In this document: positions 10,930 to 25,100 of the stretch, piece by piece
How the letters are laid out: each line of letters starts with the position of its first letter
Numbering within the stretch: the first letter of the stretch is position 1
The notes under the pieces: generated by a model
Databases searched by the model: none
Told to the model about the DNA's origin: nothing
The model's input: the letters and a program-made list of their open reading frames with translations, nothing else
Origin: Owenia fusiformis
Taxonomy: Eukaryota; Annelida; Polychaeta; Sabellida; Oweniidae
Reading direction: 5' to 3'
NCBI GenBank assembly: GCA_903813345.2
Contig: CAIIXF020000002.1
Coordinates: 21,528,455 to 21,592,454, forward strand
Length of the DNA stretch: 64,000 bases
Made by a program: the position numbers and the translations under genes

Positions 10930-13900
10930 CTATTTGCTATTGTTCATATCTTTAATGAAAGCATTCATAAGAATATCGGCAGCGAGTCCAGGGGTAATGG
11001 CCCCCAGAGATACTTTATACTCTAAATCTGCTATTTGGGATTTAACAAAGGGGTGTTGTTTAAATAAATCCATAATGTTTTCTTTGATATGATTCCACAT
11101 CCAGATTTTGTGTTGTTTTTCTCGTTTGTGTTCCATTTCCCCAGATGTCAGCATGGCGTCATGGTATGACATCATCATGTCCCAGAGTTCCGGAACTCCT
11201 TCTTTTGTGAGTGAAGAGATTCTCGTCACCTGATAAAATGAATATTTACAGTTTTAAAATATATACCGTAAGTATAAATTAATTGTAATACATATATTCA
11301 GAAAAATTGTTTCAATGATTTTTTCGAGTAAGCTAGTCTTCAAGAAGAAAAAATTCAAGTAATTCTGTAGCCTATAAAAATAGAATACTGGTATGTAAAA
11401 TATGAATGTAAACGTAGACATATTGTTTAAGATTAACATGCAAAATATCACTACCTGCCATTTGTTACAGACACCAAAACGCTGAACATTGAACACCAAC
11501 CACTAAATACTGTCCACAAAAGGTTGGAGACTACAAAATATGTCGCCACTTTCTGGTGGTGACATTATCATAAAACTACGTGTACATAGCCTACCTTTGG
11601 GGACCAGACTTTGGAGCGTTTTCTGAGTAATTTCAGTGCACTGGTATATTCTGCCTGTATACGGCGTGCTGCAGGTACAAGGTCGCCATCAGATTTGTTA
11701 ATGACCACCAAGTCAGCAACCTCAACTATACCCTTCTTAATACCTAATAGAAATAAAAATTTACATTGTGATTAATGACGTTCCTCAGAAAATGAAGGAA
11801 GGCACAAGTTGCAAAAAATAAAGATTCATATGCAAACAGTTTTTGGAATTTCTATATCCAGTTATGTGATTACAGAGTAGAAATTTTAGCATAAGATAAC
11901 TCTCAGTCATCAAACAGTGATTTGAATCTATTGATCTGACACTGATTCTTAATACAATGTACTGTAATCTTAAAAATGATTCTTAACACATCACTATTGG
12001 GGGATTTCTCACTGAATGGAAATACACCAAGAGAATTAGTCCATAGCAGATAAAATTCCAAATATCTGTATGCAGTTTTAGAATTACTGCTTTTGACAAA
12101 TACCTGTGCAGTAAAATCTAAATGAGTGCAACACACTTGGTACATCTAACAAGTGTTCATTTTCTGAGGTGTTCTACTTATAGGGGTTCATTTAACATCA
12201 GTCCATTGGTCATATGACTCTGAAAAGTGTTCCATTTGGGGAGGTGTTCCACTTAACAAATTTTAATGTACCTATGTATATTCTCTAGGCCCTACCTTGC
12301 AATTCATCTCCCCCTGCGGGCGGTATTAGTAGACAGAACAGATCCACCATGTGGGCCACGGCAAACTCAGACTGACCAACTCCTGCAAATATACAAAAAT
12401 ACATTTACATGTACAGTAAAACTTGTCTAATCTGAACATCATTTGGACCAGCAAAAAGCATTTGGATTGGTAGGTGTTCACAGGTGTTTGTAAAAAGAGG
12501 TGTTCAGATATACAAGTTTTACTGTAAAGTGCATATTTCTAATTCATCATAAGCATTCTAGCTAATCAAATTTGTTACATGTACTCTTCCTCTTAGGGTA
12601 AAATCTGTGTACCTGAACACCTATCTAATTCGAACACCTTTCAATGTGAACACTTGGTCCCATTTTTCAATCTGCCACAGATAAACATAATGTTAAAAAT
12701 CTTGAAATATGAACACCTGCCAATCAGACACTTTTGGCAAGTCCATGTGCCATTCAGGTAAGACATGTTTTACTGCACATGTACAGATTTAATATGTATT
12801 TTAATAAAGGCAGTTTAACAAAAAAAATTGATACGTTTTTGCTAAACATCACTATTCATCCACCTACCTACAGTTTCAACTAATACCACATCGTACCCTG
12901 CACCTTCACACAGTACAATAGCCTCGTTAGTGTTGCGTGTTACCCCACCAAGTGTGCCTGAAGCAGGGGAGGGTCGAATGTAGGCGTTCATATCACATGA
13001 CAGCTGCGGCATCCTTGTCTTATCTCCCAACAATGACCCTTGAATGAGGATTAATTTTTTTGACAATGTTTTTGCACAATGTATGGGGATTTGAGTGTGC
13101 TACGATATATATGGATATTTAAGGTGTTTCAAAATGTATGAGCATTTGACTGCAAGGTTCCAAAATGTATCAAAAAAGTATGGCTACTTTTAAGTGTGCG
13201 CTTAAAGAATCTGTCACAAAATGAATTAACATAAAAATAATTTAAATAATTCAAATTCCTTACCACCAGTTGTTGAAGAAGATGGATCAACTGCCAATAC
13301 TGCAACCTTTTTACCCTTGTCTGTCAAATATTTACCCATAGCTTCAATAAAGGTGCTTTTACCAGCACCTGGAGGGCCACTCAAACCTTAATAAAGAAAT
13401 GGTACAAATGTTAAAGGCTCCATGAAAAGTTTAAACAACTTTAATCAATTTTGTAGAAATACATATAGTTGCTTCATTATAGACTGCCTACAGATGATAT
13501 TGGCCGGACATGATATTGCATAAATACAATATCTAAGTCCGATTACAGTTGTATTTAATCTTGTATAACATGGGTCTATAACAACGATATACAGTGGAGA
13601 GTGGTATATCATCATCGTATACAACTCCTCCGTATACACTCCAGCGTATACCACTGTAGAAGTGCATTCTGGGAACTAATGAATATAGACCGAAGAACAA
13701 GGTGTATGTTTTGTTACACAGACTGTTGTGTCCCTCGAATGAGCGGAGCGAATGAGGAGTTCCGACACTCCAAAATTTTCATGATTTCCTAGAATCAAGT
13801 GACGTCATAAATGGTTCCGGCATGATTTGCTAGAATCAAGCCACGTCATAAATTATTAAGTTGGCTATGGGATATTTTTATGGTTTTTAATTGTTATGAT

Positions 13901-14869
13901 TGTGTTCGAATCAACTGTAATTGAACTTAGAGTGGCATAGATAATAAGATTATATAAATGATTCATTCTGTATATCGTGCATTTTATACTCTCGTGAGAA
14001 TATAATATATTCACTCGTTCGCTACGCTCACTTGTGAATATATCATATACTCACTCGAGTATAAACACGATAAACAGAAAGAACCATTATATAACCTCAT
14101 AGTATATGATTTATATGTGTAGCAATTAGAGACATGTACAGTAAAACTTACGAACAGGGAATGCTCTTGGAACTGGAGGAAAGTTTCCTTGTTCAGAGGT
14201 TTTCCCTATAGAGAGGGGCCTCACTTTCAGCAAACTCAAACTTGCCGAAGAAGCATATTTGTAAATTTCAAGTTTCATCAACCCAGCAATGGAAAAATAT
14301 TTGGTTCTTTTGAAAAGCATTCCTTGTTCATAGGTTTTCCCAACAGATAGGTATTCCATCGGGCAGGTTTTACTGTACATGTACTTAATACAACCTCAGA
14401 GCTTAGTATTCTATTATATTGTTTTGTATATGTTTTGTATATTACTTTGTACTTTTATATGCAGTTAAATTGTCTGCATTATAGATTTTTTCAGTGATGA
14501 TTTTTCCTTACCTATCCTAAATGATAAAGAGCTTGAGCTGTGTAACGAATGTTTGGCTTTTTTCTGGCAGTATTTTAAAACTTGCGCTAACAGAATTTGA
14601 GCCTGGGCTTTCTTACGAGGATGAGATGACTCAACTAGGGTGATAGCCTCTGCGAGACAGGACCTTTTCTTGTCTACTAGTCCTTTGTATAGCCTATTAA
14701 CAGTTTTATCATCCTCTGCTATACTTTGTTTCAAATATGGATTTTCTGAAGCACTAAATTTGATAGATCTTGTCAAAGAAGTTCTGTAGTTACTATTTAT
14801 AAGTTGTATTTGTATGTTGTGACATTTGTTGCAAATATTGCGAAATGATGTCAGTGTAACTAGTGCCAT
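10930..14869 (-). CDS. MMAA: MMAA, GTPase chaperone of methylmalonyl-CoA mutase (6 coding exons)
   Basis: Coding exons in order: 14869-14512, 13386-13264, 13038-12868, 12382-12296, 11743-11595, 11229-10930. All have GT/AG borders, and the lengths sum to 1188 nt, a 395-residue protein (human 418). MMAA uses GTP to protect and reload adenosylcobalamin-dependent methylmalonyl-CoA mutase in the mitochondrial matrix. The first 40 residues are rich in R, K, S and T with no acid, as in a matrix presequence. The conserved [11 protein letters not shown] helix, P-loop GPPGAGKST (about 123-131), [33 protein letters not shown] (262-265) and C-terminal [11 protein letters not shown] all match the family. 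I start at the ATG at 14869; the frame is open a little further upstream but has no better ATG. The gene is divergent from ADCK2, with 1.27 kb between start codons. Confidence 0.96.
11437..11578 (-). repeat. GTGACAT...AACAAATGGCAG dispersed repeat, MMAA intron copy
   Basis: An antisense copy of the family also found at about 2335-2465, 3044-3174, 23109-23228 (+), 49784-49915, 55757-55872 and 57450-57500 (-). The shared core in sense orientation is TGTTATAGTCTCCAAC ... AACAAATGGCAG.TGGTGACA and ends in TTTGCATG.TAATGCC. It is a non-coding family of roughly 130 bp. The hairpin-like TCACCAC..GTGGTGA end suggests a small inverted-repeat element. Confidence 0.6.
12412..12526. mobile_element. Short MITE, termini TACAGTAAAACTTGT
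   Basis: The left end TACAGTAAAACTTGT and right end ACAAGTTTTACTGTA are perfect inverted copies and enclose about 85 bp. It lies in an MMAA intron. The same terminus starts or ends repeats at about 12773, 14137, 14370, 16918, 17100, 48064 and 59727. The family interior commonly reads GAACACCT repeated on both strands. Confidence 0.75.
12590..12780. mobile_element. Second ACAGTAAAAC-family element in the same MMAA intron
   Basis: It contains repeated GAACACCT phrases and ends GACATGTTTTACTGCAC, the inverted family terminus. The left end is diverged. Confidence 0.5.
13951..14095. repeat. Foldback element in MMAA intron 1
   Basis: The arms GATTATATAAATGATTC..TGTATATCGTG and, inverted, CACGATAAACAGAAAGAACC pair around a core with TCACTCGTTCGCTACGCTCA and the matching CACTCGAG. 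It can form a long imperfect hairpin. No protein is encoded. Confidence 0.5.
14137..14378. mobile_element. ACAGTAAAAC-family element, about 240 bp
   Basis: The left end TACAGTAAAACTTACGAAC and right end GGCAGGTTTTACTGTACA are inverted copies with mismatches. The interior contains CCTTGTTCA.AGGTTTTCCC twice. It lies in the first MMAA intron. Confidence 0.6.
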
Positions 14870-16138
14870 GTCGGCATTGAACGAATGATACTGCTGCACA
14901 CTTGGTATTCTTCGGCTAAACTAGTCACTGTTATGGGCTGGCTGACCAACACTGTGATAAAAGTCAATCTGGAATGAAACAAATGCATATATAAAATAGA
15001 TAAACTATTTGATTTTCCTGTTGCTTCATTACAAACCGATTTGTACAGTGTACAAAGGCCAAACAATTATTTTCAGCTTTAAGTAATTATTAAGTGGGCG
15101 ATAATATGTGAGTTTTGTGATTAGACTTATAAATATGTTATTCTGACCACTCTTTTATGTTTAATTTGCTCTCAATTTATATCAATTAGCCTCCGACATA
15201 ATTTCATCACGATTTTAAAGAGATCTCACAATTAAAAGTAGATCTAATCAATTCCGTCCAATAAAATAAAATGTTCTTGACAGACAACTTTTCAAGGTGA
15301 CCTTTCAGCCTTGACCCTTTAGTTGATCAATTCTGTTTCTCAGAAGTAAGTATTTGCAAATCCATCCAAAAATAACTTGATTAAACTTCAGTTTAAATTT
15401 TGAGAATTATAATATTCCCTTGTATTTGATAAAATTGAATTTCAGTTTCGGTTTCATTATTCAGTCCTTATCATGGTGGAAAAAAAGAAAATAAAAAATT
15501 GCAGACCTGTGCTTTTGAATGATAATAGAGCACTTAAATCAGTGTAAAACGTTTCATGAGCAGCTTTGGTATGTATTGCTTAATTGATTTTCCAAATATA
15601 GCTATATTTTGCCATGAAATGTGCTGAAATTTGGCCAAATTTCAGTTTAGAAGACTTTTATGAGTTTATTTTCAGAAAAAATTAAAAAAGTTCACAAGAT
15701 AAAGATTATCTTCCACTTCTTTGTCTGATTGGTACTTTAATGCTGCCTTTATAGTCACTTGGTTTAGTTTATTCATGATGTACTACTTTGCTACTTGATA
15801 CTTTTTACATATAATTGCCAATTCAATATATTGCAGTGGATGGCTTGAGTTTTCTAGATTTATCCAGTTCTGTCCAGCTTCCATCACTAATTTCATACAA
15901 AGGCGACTTAGACTGTTAGATTCTCATGCATTGACTCAAAACAATATCGTAATCACAAGATGAATCTATTCTGTTTTATTTTTTTTAGATATTTGTGTGT
16001 AACAGGACATAATAGAACAACTTATGCAAAATGTACAAGTACACGTCCAGGGAAAGATGCAGAACAATAATGAAACAATGGACAGTATAGCAGGAGTGTA
16101 CTGTCTCTAATTCCATAAAGTCTTATAACGTCCACAAA
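14870..16138. promoter_or_regulatory. Shared upstream region of divergent MMAA and ADCK2
   Basis: The only DNA between the two start codons. A plausible acceptor (long T run then TAG near 15989) precedes the ADCK2 start, so ADCK2 may have a non-coding first exon here. I cannot point to a TATA box or a defined start site. It is named as a shared promoter region only from gene geometry. Confidence 0.35.
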
Positions 16139-19100
16139 ATGTTCTCAAAATTATTGCGACCTGGCCTTTCTGGAGCCTGTAAACATATACCAAAATTAAC
16201 CAGACAATATAAAAATATAATTAGAACAAAACATAGCTCTAGGTTTCCTAGGAAACCAAACATATCATGTGTCAAAAATGGATTGACGTTACTGCTAACA
16301 GGTGGATATTCCCTTGCATGGATGTCTCCTTTACAAATGATAAGAGAAAGAAAACCTGTGTCTGATAAACCATTATATGATCCTGATCCGGAACGCCTAG
16401 CAAACATTCCAAAAGAAGTCTTCAAAAAAGATACAGTAAAGAAACAACCAAAAAGATATTTCATCACGAAGATCCTGATCAAAATATGGCAGACAATTAG
16501 ACTTGCTTGGAGAATTTGCAGAATAACAATACGGTTTATGCCGATTATTATCCTATACCCTACTACTTATATCAGCCAGGGTGTGACAGATTTCTGGTAT
16601 CGCTGGTTTATTCAGTCTGTAGAGAACTCAGGCCCAGCCTTTATCAAATTTGGACAATGGGCTAGTACTCGTCGAGATATCTTTTCAGTTCAGTTTTGCG
16701 AAAAGTTTGGCAAGTTGTTCAGGAGAGTTACTCCTCATTCTTGGCTCTACACAAAGAAAACCTTTGAGCGAGCATTTGGAAAAAGATGGCGCACTATCCT
16801 TGTGAAGTTCGACAACAACAGAAAGCCAGTTGGATCTGGTTGTATTGCTCAGGTATGTCATCTGAAATGAGATTCCCAGCAAATGGTTTTGACTTTTGAT
16901 GGTGAAATTGAAATAATACAGTGAAACCTGTCTTTAAATTAGTGAACGTGAACACCTGTCTCTATTGGATGCTCTTTCACCTCACATACTCTACTGACTT
17001 CTGTATAAATTACCCTCTCTGTAGTGAACACCTAAACCAACACTGAACATTTTTTTCTTGGCAAAAAATGTTAAACAATATACCTTTACACAGGTCTTAC
17101 TGTATATTATAATGACATTGACAAATTACAAGGCAACATTGGGAAAACAAAACAAAACCCCAAAACCTATGAAACATATAAAACGAAAATGTCAACTACA
17201 TGTACATTTCTTTTTTCATGAACCATATTACATTTGAGAAAACCTGAGCTGACTCAAATAAGAAACTGAGGTCCATGTACACTTATATCAAATCTTACAA
17301 ACCTTAGTCAGAAAAACTCTTAGTTTTTAGTGATGGTTGTTTGCATATATTACAGGTGTATCATGCCTATATGAAGGAAGACATGATCCCAGATGAGAGT
17401 CTACTTGAAGAGATTCATAATGAAGTCTTAGATGATGATGACGACACACCAGATTTCTTTGAAGGTAAATTCACAATTTTTCTGTAAGGAGTCACAGTAA
17501 ACGTTTGCGAGTAGATTGTCACGCTCTTGTCTTTGATCCATTTTTAATTTTTATTTACTTTTTATTTCAAAGAAAAATATTTTAGAGCAAGGTGCATAGA
17601 ACACAGTCAGAGACCCATTTTTGTATATTCACCACAAGTTTTATTAATGACTTAATATGAAATATTTGATTATAATAGACCAGATGCGAGTAGAAGTAAT
17701 CTTGACTTTACGTCATTAGATATTCAAAATTCAGTCAAAGTGATGACATATTTGAATTCTACATGTAAAAGTACATCTAGAAATATGGTTTCGAAAATTG
17801 TTTATCAACTTTGAAATTTTAATTTTTTTGAAAATGTGACTTCTAGTTCGGGTTGATTCCCTATAGACCTATGTTACAAAATCACAAAAAGTGAAATATC
17901 TTTTCTTTTATTTGACAAATACCATTTTCTTTTACTGGACATATTTTAATTTGCATAACTATGAGATACACAAAGGTTATATGAAAATTGAACCACTAAA
18001 ATAGATGTAATTTAAGTTAAAGGAAACTTTCTCCTATACCCGCCATGCTATCTGACCCGAACGAGGCACCTGGTGGTCAAATTGGTAACTACCTACTCGC
18101 ATCTGCGTTATTATACATTTGTCGGATGCTGATTTATTATAACAATTTCAAAAAGTTTGCAATTGCTCACTATTCCCAACAAAGTTTTCTCACTAGGCAA
18201 ACATTATCTATAGACATTGGTGAGTGGTTTATTTTGTAAAATATACTCAATTACAATAATCTTGAAGGTTTTGAGGTACTTGGGTTTGAAGCAGAGACTC
18301 ATGGTATGTTTTAAATTTGGTAAGCCCCCCCCCCCCTACTTATATCTACACAATATGATGCTTTCTATGCTTGACACCTGAGATGCTTTGTATATTAACT
18401 CATTAGTCCCCAACCTTATTTTTGGAGCATTATTTGATTAAGCATAAAGTAATAATTAAGAAAGAAATAGTTAAGAAAGTGAATAACAAAAAAAAGAATG
18501 CAGAAAAATATGATGATTATTGAATTTAATTTTGACAAATATTGTTTATTTCTCCAGTTTAACTCTACATGAATGTGTATAAGCCTTTAATATTGTTTCC
18601 AGTTGAAATCAACAGTTAACAATCTAAAGATAAATTTTCTTATTCATTTCAAATATATCCCTTTAAGTATATATTTACACCTGGGGACAACATTGAGTAG
18701 CAATTTTACTAGAAGTCTGTCTGTTTCAGTCCCATCCCTGCTTCAGTGTTAACATTAGGAATTAAGCGATCATAATATTCCTGAGTTCCTCCTTGTAACA
18801 GATTCAGATATGAGATTCTAAAGCTCTAACATGTGTTCTTGGCATATAAACATGAAATCACAAAACATATCCATATTAATAAGTAGAAAGGTCTAACCAA
18901 ATAATATGTGCAACATAACAAGGTAATGTACATTCTGATACTCATAGGATCTTTCTGTTTCACCTGAATCTCAGGACTGAGAAGAAATGAGATGCCATGG
19001 TTTATCATGATGGGTAATGTACAATATCAATTGACAATGATATCATAAAATTGTAACACAAATTGATCTGTATGATATTGTAGGACTAGAGGTGCTAGGG

Positions 19101-22100
19101 TTTGGTGCTTTATATGGTAACAGAGACCAAGATCTTGATAAGCAAGAAGCAGAGTTAAAATCAGCGGCCCAAAGTAGACGTGAAGCAAGGGAAGCTGAAC
19201 AACTTTCCCAATCTGAAGGTAATCCATTAAAATATGATTTGTAAGTCAGAGGGTAAAACTTGACTCAAGTGAGTTTTCTCACAATGTTTTTAGCTCAATG
19301 CATCTTAAATCTGTAACGCATTCACTTGATTTATGTGTAGTAATTCAGTAAAAATGAGATGTGGTCGCAGATATGTTTTAGCCATAACCATTTCTGGGAA
19401 ATCTCTCTATTGTTTCACATTTGGAGTACAGATATTTGGGTAACTTCAAAACCTTGTTCACTTGGTTGGAATGTTTGATTCGGGGGAAAGTCATGTTTTT
19501 GATCTTGCATGGATGTAGATCTCATAAGATTTTTATTTACTTTCTCTGTAATCAAACATGGCACATATAACATAACAGGTTTTAATGTCTACCAAGTAAA
19601 TATATAATTCTGCACATAAATGTACATGTACATGCATATGAAATTGCATTTGTGTCATTTTATTGTGCCACAATTAGTGTTGTTTGCACTGATGTTAAAC
19701 TTCTGAAACAAATTATTACATTTTATAAGTACATGTATTTGCAATAAATAACAAAATATTGACAACTCATCATGTAAATGCCTTGTTTCTCATATTTTAA
19801 AGGCAGTCAAGATGAAACTACTAAAGATTCAAGTTCTATTGTTGATGTGAGACCAAAGAAACATCAGACTGACAATGATGATCTTGAAGGACTGATCCCA
19901 GTTGCAGTAAAGGTACGAGGTTTGGTTGATGAAATACAAAAGCTCCACAGAGGAATCGAGTTGAAATTTGCAATGATTCAATGTTATATACAGCTATATA
20001 CTGTAGATATTGTTCTTATTGGTTAAAAACTCCGAAATCCCAAGCCAAGGGGGCCAATTTGAAATGTTCTTAAATTGGCGTAAGACTGACTGACTGACTT
20101 AACCTTTGATAGAAATAAATGAGATTTCTTGTGGGAAATACATGAGAGTATTCAGGAGAGGGAATTAATATTATGATAAAACAGAAATGTAAAAATTGAA
20201 ACCTTTGCAGAGAAACACTGATATAATCTGAGTTCATAGATCTGTTTCCATGGTGTTTACATTTAGGCTAATTATGATAATTATGAAATCATAGAGAAAT
20301 AGCACAATGTTTATAAAAATATTATAGGGGACATTGCGGAATTGACATTTCACTTACAGAATTTATAATTTCAAGAAAACTTGGAGGGTACATTGCAGGG
20401 GTTTCAGTGTGCAAGAGGCGATTTTCACTGGTTGTTTTCACAAAATTGCCTGTTGTTTTAGGGACTTTTCAACTTTTCCATGTTAAAGAATGGGTATCGA
20501 TATGGCGAACTTTTTGAACACACGTTTCTCTTTAACTAGTAATCAAAAATTTCTGAAAATCTTACAAATTGTCAATTTAATGGCCATCTTTTGAATGGTA
20601 ACAATATAATTTGAAATAGATATACATACTTTCATCTATATTGTTTTAAAAAACACATCAAACACTTGTTTTGTTCTTGGTATCATGTTTCCAGAGTGAA
20701 ATGAAACATCTTTCCGAACCTCATCGGAACAAAACGACATAAACACAACATGTTTAGGTCTCTCAATATTGTAATTGTACAAAGGAAATTTTGGTTGATT
20801 TTAAAAAAGTATCTTGTTAATGAAATAAAAGGTTTTCTTGATTTTTTATCTATTTTGGGGGGATTTTGTTTTAATTTTTTGAATACTTTTTTAAAATCAA
20901 CCAAAAATTCCTTTGTATAACTTTAATATTGAGAGGTCTAAAAACATGTTGTATATGCTATATATATATGTTCAAAAAGACATTTTATTTCATTCTCAAG
21001 GATTGGTAGAAAGGAGCAAAAACAATTGCACTAAAAAAACAAAAAATGTTACAGTTATATAAAATATTTATAAATAATTTTTGCATTAAATTGTTGTCAA
21101 TCAGTCAACATTACATAAAATACCATGTTTTTTTAACAGAATGTTTTCAATGATTGGTTTAAGAGAAAAACATTGTTGAATTCAGTTCTCCATATCGATA
21201 CCTATCCTTTTTGATTACCATTAATTGTTCCTGTCGTTTTCATTTAATTAGCCTGTTGTGAGAAATTCCAGTGAAACCCCTGGTACACTGATAGCTAAGA
21301 GAGTTGAAAAGTAACATAATTTCTTAATGATATTTCAGGTGCTGCATCCTGGTGTCTATAGCACTGTGAACAGAGATCTGAAGATATTGCGCTTCCTAGC
21401 ACAATCCCTGGAGTTTATTGTGCCAAGCTTACGCTGGTTGAGCCTTAAAGATTGTGTTGAAGAATTTGCTGACCTTATGAAAAGACAGGTATGTTTGTCA
21501 CACCCTGTAGTATATGTTTGTCACACCCTGTAGTATACATCATCATCATTTTGTGCTGCTGGGTGGGTTGCCGCCACAGAAATCTTGTCATCGAAATTCC
21601 ATGACAACTGCTTACCTGTCAACTTTGTCAATTTTATAGATGCAAGAGCACATACTAGTGCAGAACTGATTATGTTTTTGGCATACTAGCATTATTAGAA
21701 TAACGGAACATACATGTATAACACATTTTACATCGAATTTCCTCCATTGAGGCATATTACATTAACCTATGCATCTTTGACTTGTCATATTCCCCAATGC
21801 CTAGAGGTCAAGATGTTCTTATTGATTCAGGTAGCAAATGTATTTCCCTAAAATGGAATGAAATATTTGTTTTATTATTCAGATGTCTTTCTCATTTTGT
21901 TACCTCATCTATCCTGATTAAGATGTCATATACGAATGGACCTTGTCCAAGTCAGATCAAAGTTATAGGACCTAAATCTAAAGCCAGGATTTGAAAAAAA
22001 AATCTGTAAGAAATATTTTAGGTTGAAGTTTATAATGTTCTATACAAAATTTTCGTTTTCAAGAATCATTAATCATCGCATGGCAGCATATTCTTGTCAT

Positions 22101-25100
22101 GTGACCTTTGTTAAACCAATCACATTCTAGAGATATAATACTTTTTTTTTTCTTCAGATTGATCTGCGTTATGAGGCTGATTGTCTCGAACAGTTTATTA
22201 CAAACTTCAGTGACGTACCATGTGTTCGATTTCCTTTACCAATAAGGCCATACTGCAAACGAGATGTCATGATTGAAACATTTGAGGTAATATTTTTATT
22301 ATAACTAGATATACTGTAGTATGTTGTAAAGGAATATAAATATATAAATATATAAATATTATACATGCTGTTATATTTTGAAAAAGACTAAGGGATATTA
22401 GTCGAAAGTCTCAATAAATTAAAAATATTCTCTGAAGTAAAGAATTTGACTTGTTTCTGATAGATATAGTATGTTTTTACATCTACTAGATGGTGATGTG
22501 CTTACATAAAGTTTGAGGTAATATTTTTATTATAACTAGATATAGTATGTTTATTACTGTACATCCACCAGAATCCACCAGAACCAGAATCGGGGCTCTC
22601 ACGAGGATTTTATACAGTGGCGCAGTACCATTGTCTAAATTCTAGCAAGAACCCTGAGAGTGGTGGATGATAAACATACTATATGTAAATGCAATTCCCT
22701 CATTGAGTTTCATTATATGACAATAAATTAAAGTCTATCTCAATGAATAAGAATGAGCATTTCTGCTATAATTTGTAATAATATTGAAAGCCCATGCTCT
22801 ATCCTAAATGAATTTGTGATTCAATATTCTTTTCCTCAGTTGTTGAAATTATAAATATTTTGACTGTAAATCATCAATATTCATTTTATATACAACCAAA
22901 AAATCTGTTTCCTGTCCATTTTTTTCTAGGAAGGCCCTCATATATCAGAATTTGTGGAAGGAGGAATAGGAGATGTGTCTGACGACTCAACAGAATTAGA
23001 CACATCAGACCTTGTAGGCCCTAATACCATACAGAATAAACTGGCTGATGTTGTCGTAGATACTCTTCTGAAAATGGTATGATTCCTTTATGTACTTAGT
23101 ATACACAAGTGGTGATATATTGTTACAGTCTCCAACTTTTTTGTGGACAGTGTTCAGCGTTTGGAGGTTGGCGTTTGGTTTTTGTAACAAATGGCAGGTG
23201 GTGACATTTTGCATGTCAATGCCTTGATATTCATTTATTGGAATCACTTTTGTGATACACAAATATTACATTCAGACAAAACAAGAAATCTTATTAAGTA
23301 CAATTTCAAAACATTATTCAACCGTACACAGAGTTATTGGTTCTAAGGAGGGGGGGGGGGTGGCTACTTGTACATATTTCAAAAACCTTGACATATTTTT
23401 TTTAATTTATTTCTTATTTTCTTCATATAACAATAAATCAAAATACAAATAATTTAAAGTGGATATACTGCTCGATTAAACATAAATTGAATATAATAAT
23501 AGCACATATTTTATACATATTATATTATATACATATTTTTGGACTTAAAAACTGTTCTCCAAGGCCCAACTTGTTATGTATCGTGCGTAAGAATTTATTT
23601 TAATAATTTGGATAACCTTCATCCTAAATTGTATACTAATTTAAATTTTTTACCTCTAGGTGTTCCTTGATAACTTGGTACATGGTGACTTACATCCGGG
23701 CAACATACTAGTGCAGAATGCAGATGTTTATACTCCAGAGGTAAATAGATACATGTACTGTGTTTCAAAGCAAGATTAAAAACAGGGTGTCAAATAAATT
23801 TGTTCTCCCCTTAATTTCAGAATAATGAACTTTTGTGCATAAAAGTGCATCTAGTTCAGTGTGTTATCTGAAACTTCTTGTGGAGTTGCTCCATGAAGCC
23901 TAGTTTTAATGTGCTAAAGAACAATTTAGATATCATGTAGACAAAAAATTAATGCAATATTATGTGGATGCTAAAGTCAAGGAGGGAGAGCATACTTATT
24001 TGACACCCTGTATATTGGAACCATATTATTATTAACATATTGTAGCCAGTTTTTGCAAATATATGGCTTATTTAATATACTGAATATGTAAAATACATAC
24101 ATACACTCGACATCCTCCTGAATGTTAAGAGCACTTACAACATTATCAATTTTAAAATATATGGCTTATTTAATAATATGAAATACATACATATACTTGA
24201 CACCCTCCTGAATGTATAGAACACTTACAACATTATCAATTTTAAAATATATGGCTTATTTAAAGGTGCAACAATTAGTGCAGAGGGGCCATTCAACGAT
24301 CATGGATCAACATTATCAATTTTAAAATACATGGCTTATTTAATATACTTAAATACTTTTCTTTTTCTCTAGTTGTAACTGCATTACTGTTTCTCCGTTC
24401 GCTGTCCCTGTCTGTACAGTGTACATCATCATAGTTTTCTATGAAAATTCAAATCTATGGCTCAACAAATACGTAGATACGTTTAAACCTAAGTTGTGCA
24501 CAATGATATTCAAGATATTCTTTCCCTGGTGTATAACCAGTGATTATAATACTATTTAAGGGAGCTGTTTCCAGTCTCTGAACACATCCTTGTAATAATT
24601 TCTCAACGCCTACTGATGTTAACTGGATATTGGACCTTGGCCCATAACATAACCAGTGAAACATATGTTGAAAACCTGACTTGGGCTCAAATCTTATTTC
24701 TAAGACCTTTAAACTGCGATTTTCTGCAATCAATACATCTGATATTAAATCACATTCATCTGTTAGATCATAGTTGTCAATGATCTCAATTGACTCTATC
24801 GTATTGTTTCTCAGGGATGGGACAATCATTTTATTAATTAACTCAGAGCTATTGATATTCTCGAGTCTCACATTACTTAACGACTTGCATAATCTGCTAT
24901 TGTTACGTAACTGATTGCTTAATCTGTCATACTCAATTTTCTCAATGTCTGCCATTGCAATCTTACCGACGAAAGGCTCTAGTTCCATTCTTATATTTCC
25001 CAAACCATTTTCTGCTACCATCAATACATCAGTTATTGTAGTATGTATTATGTCCTGATTAAGAAAACAAGGTACCTGAAACAGTCTCTTTGCATCAATT

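Noticed and set aside
16123-16482. 119-codon minus-strand frame over the ADCK2 start
   Set aside because: Antisense of ADCK2 exon 1, whose protein is conserved.
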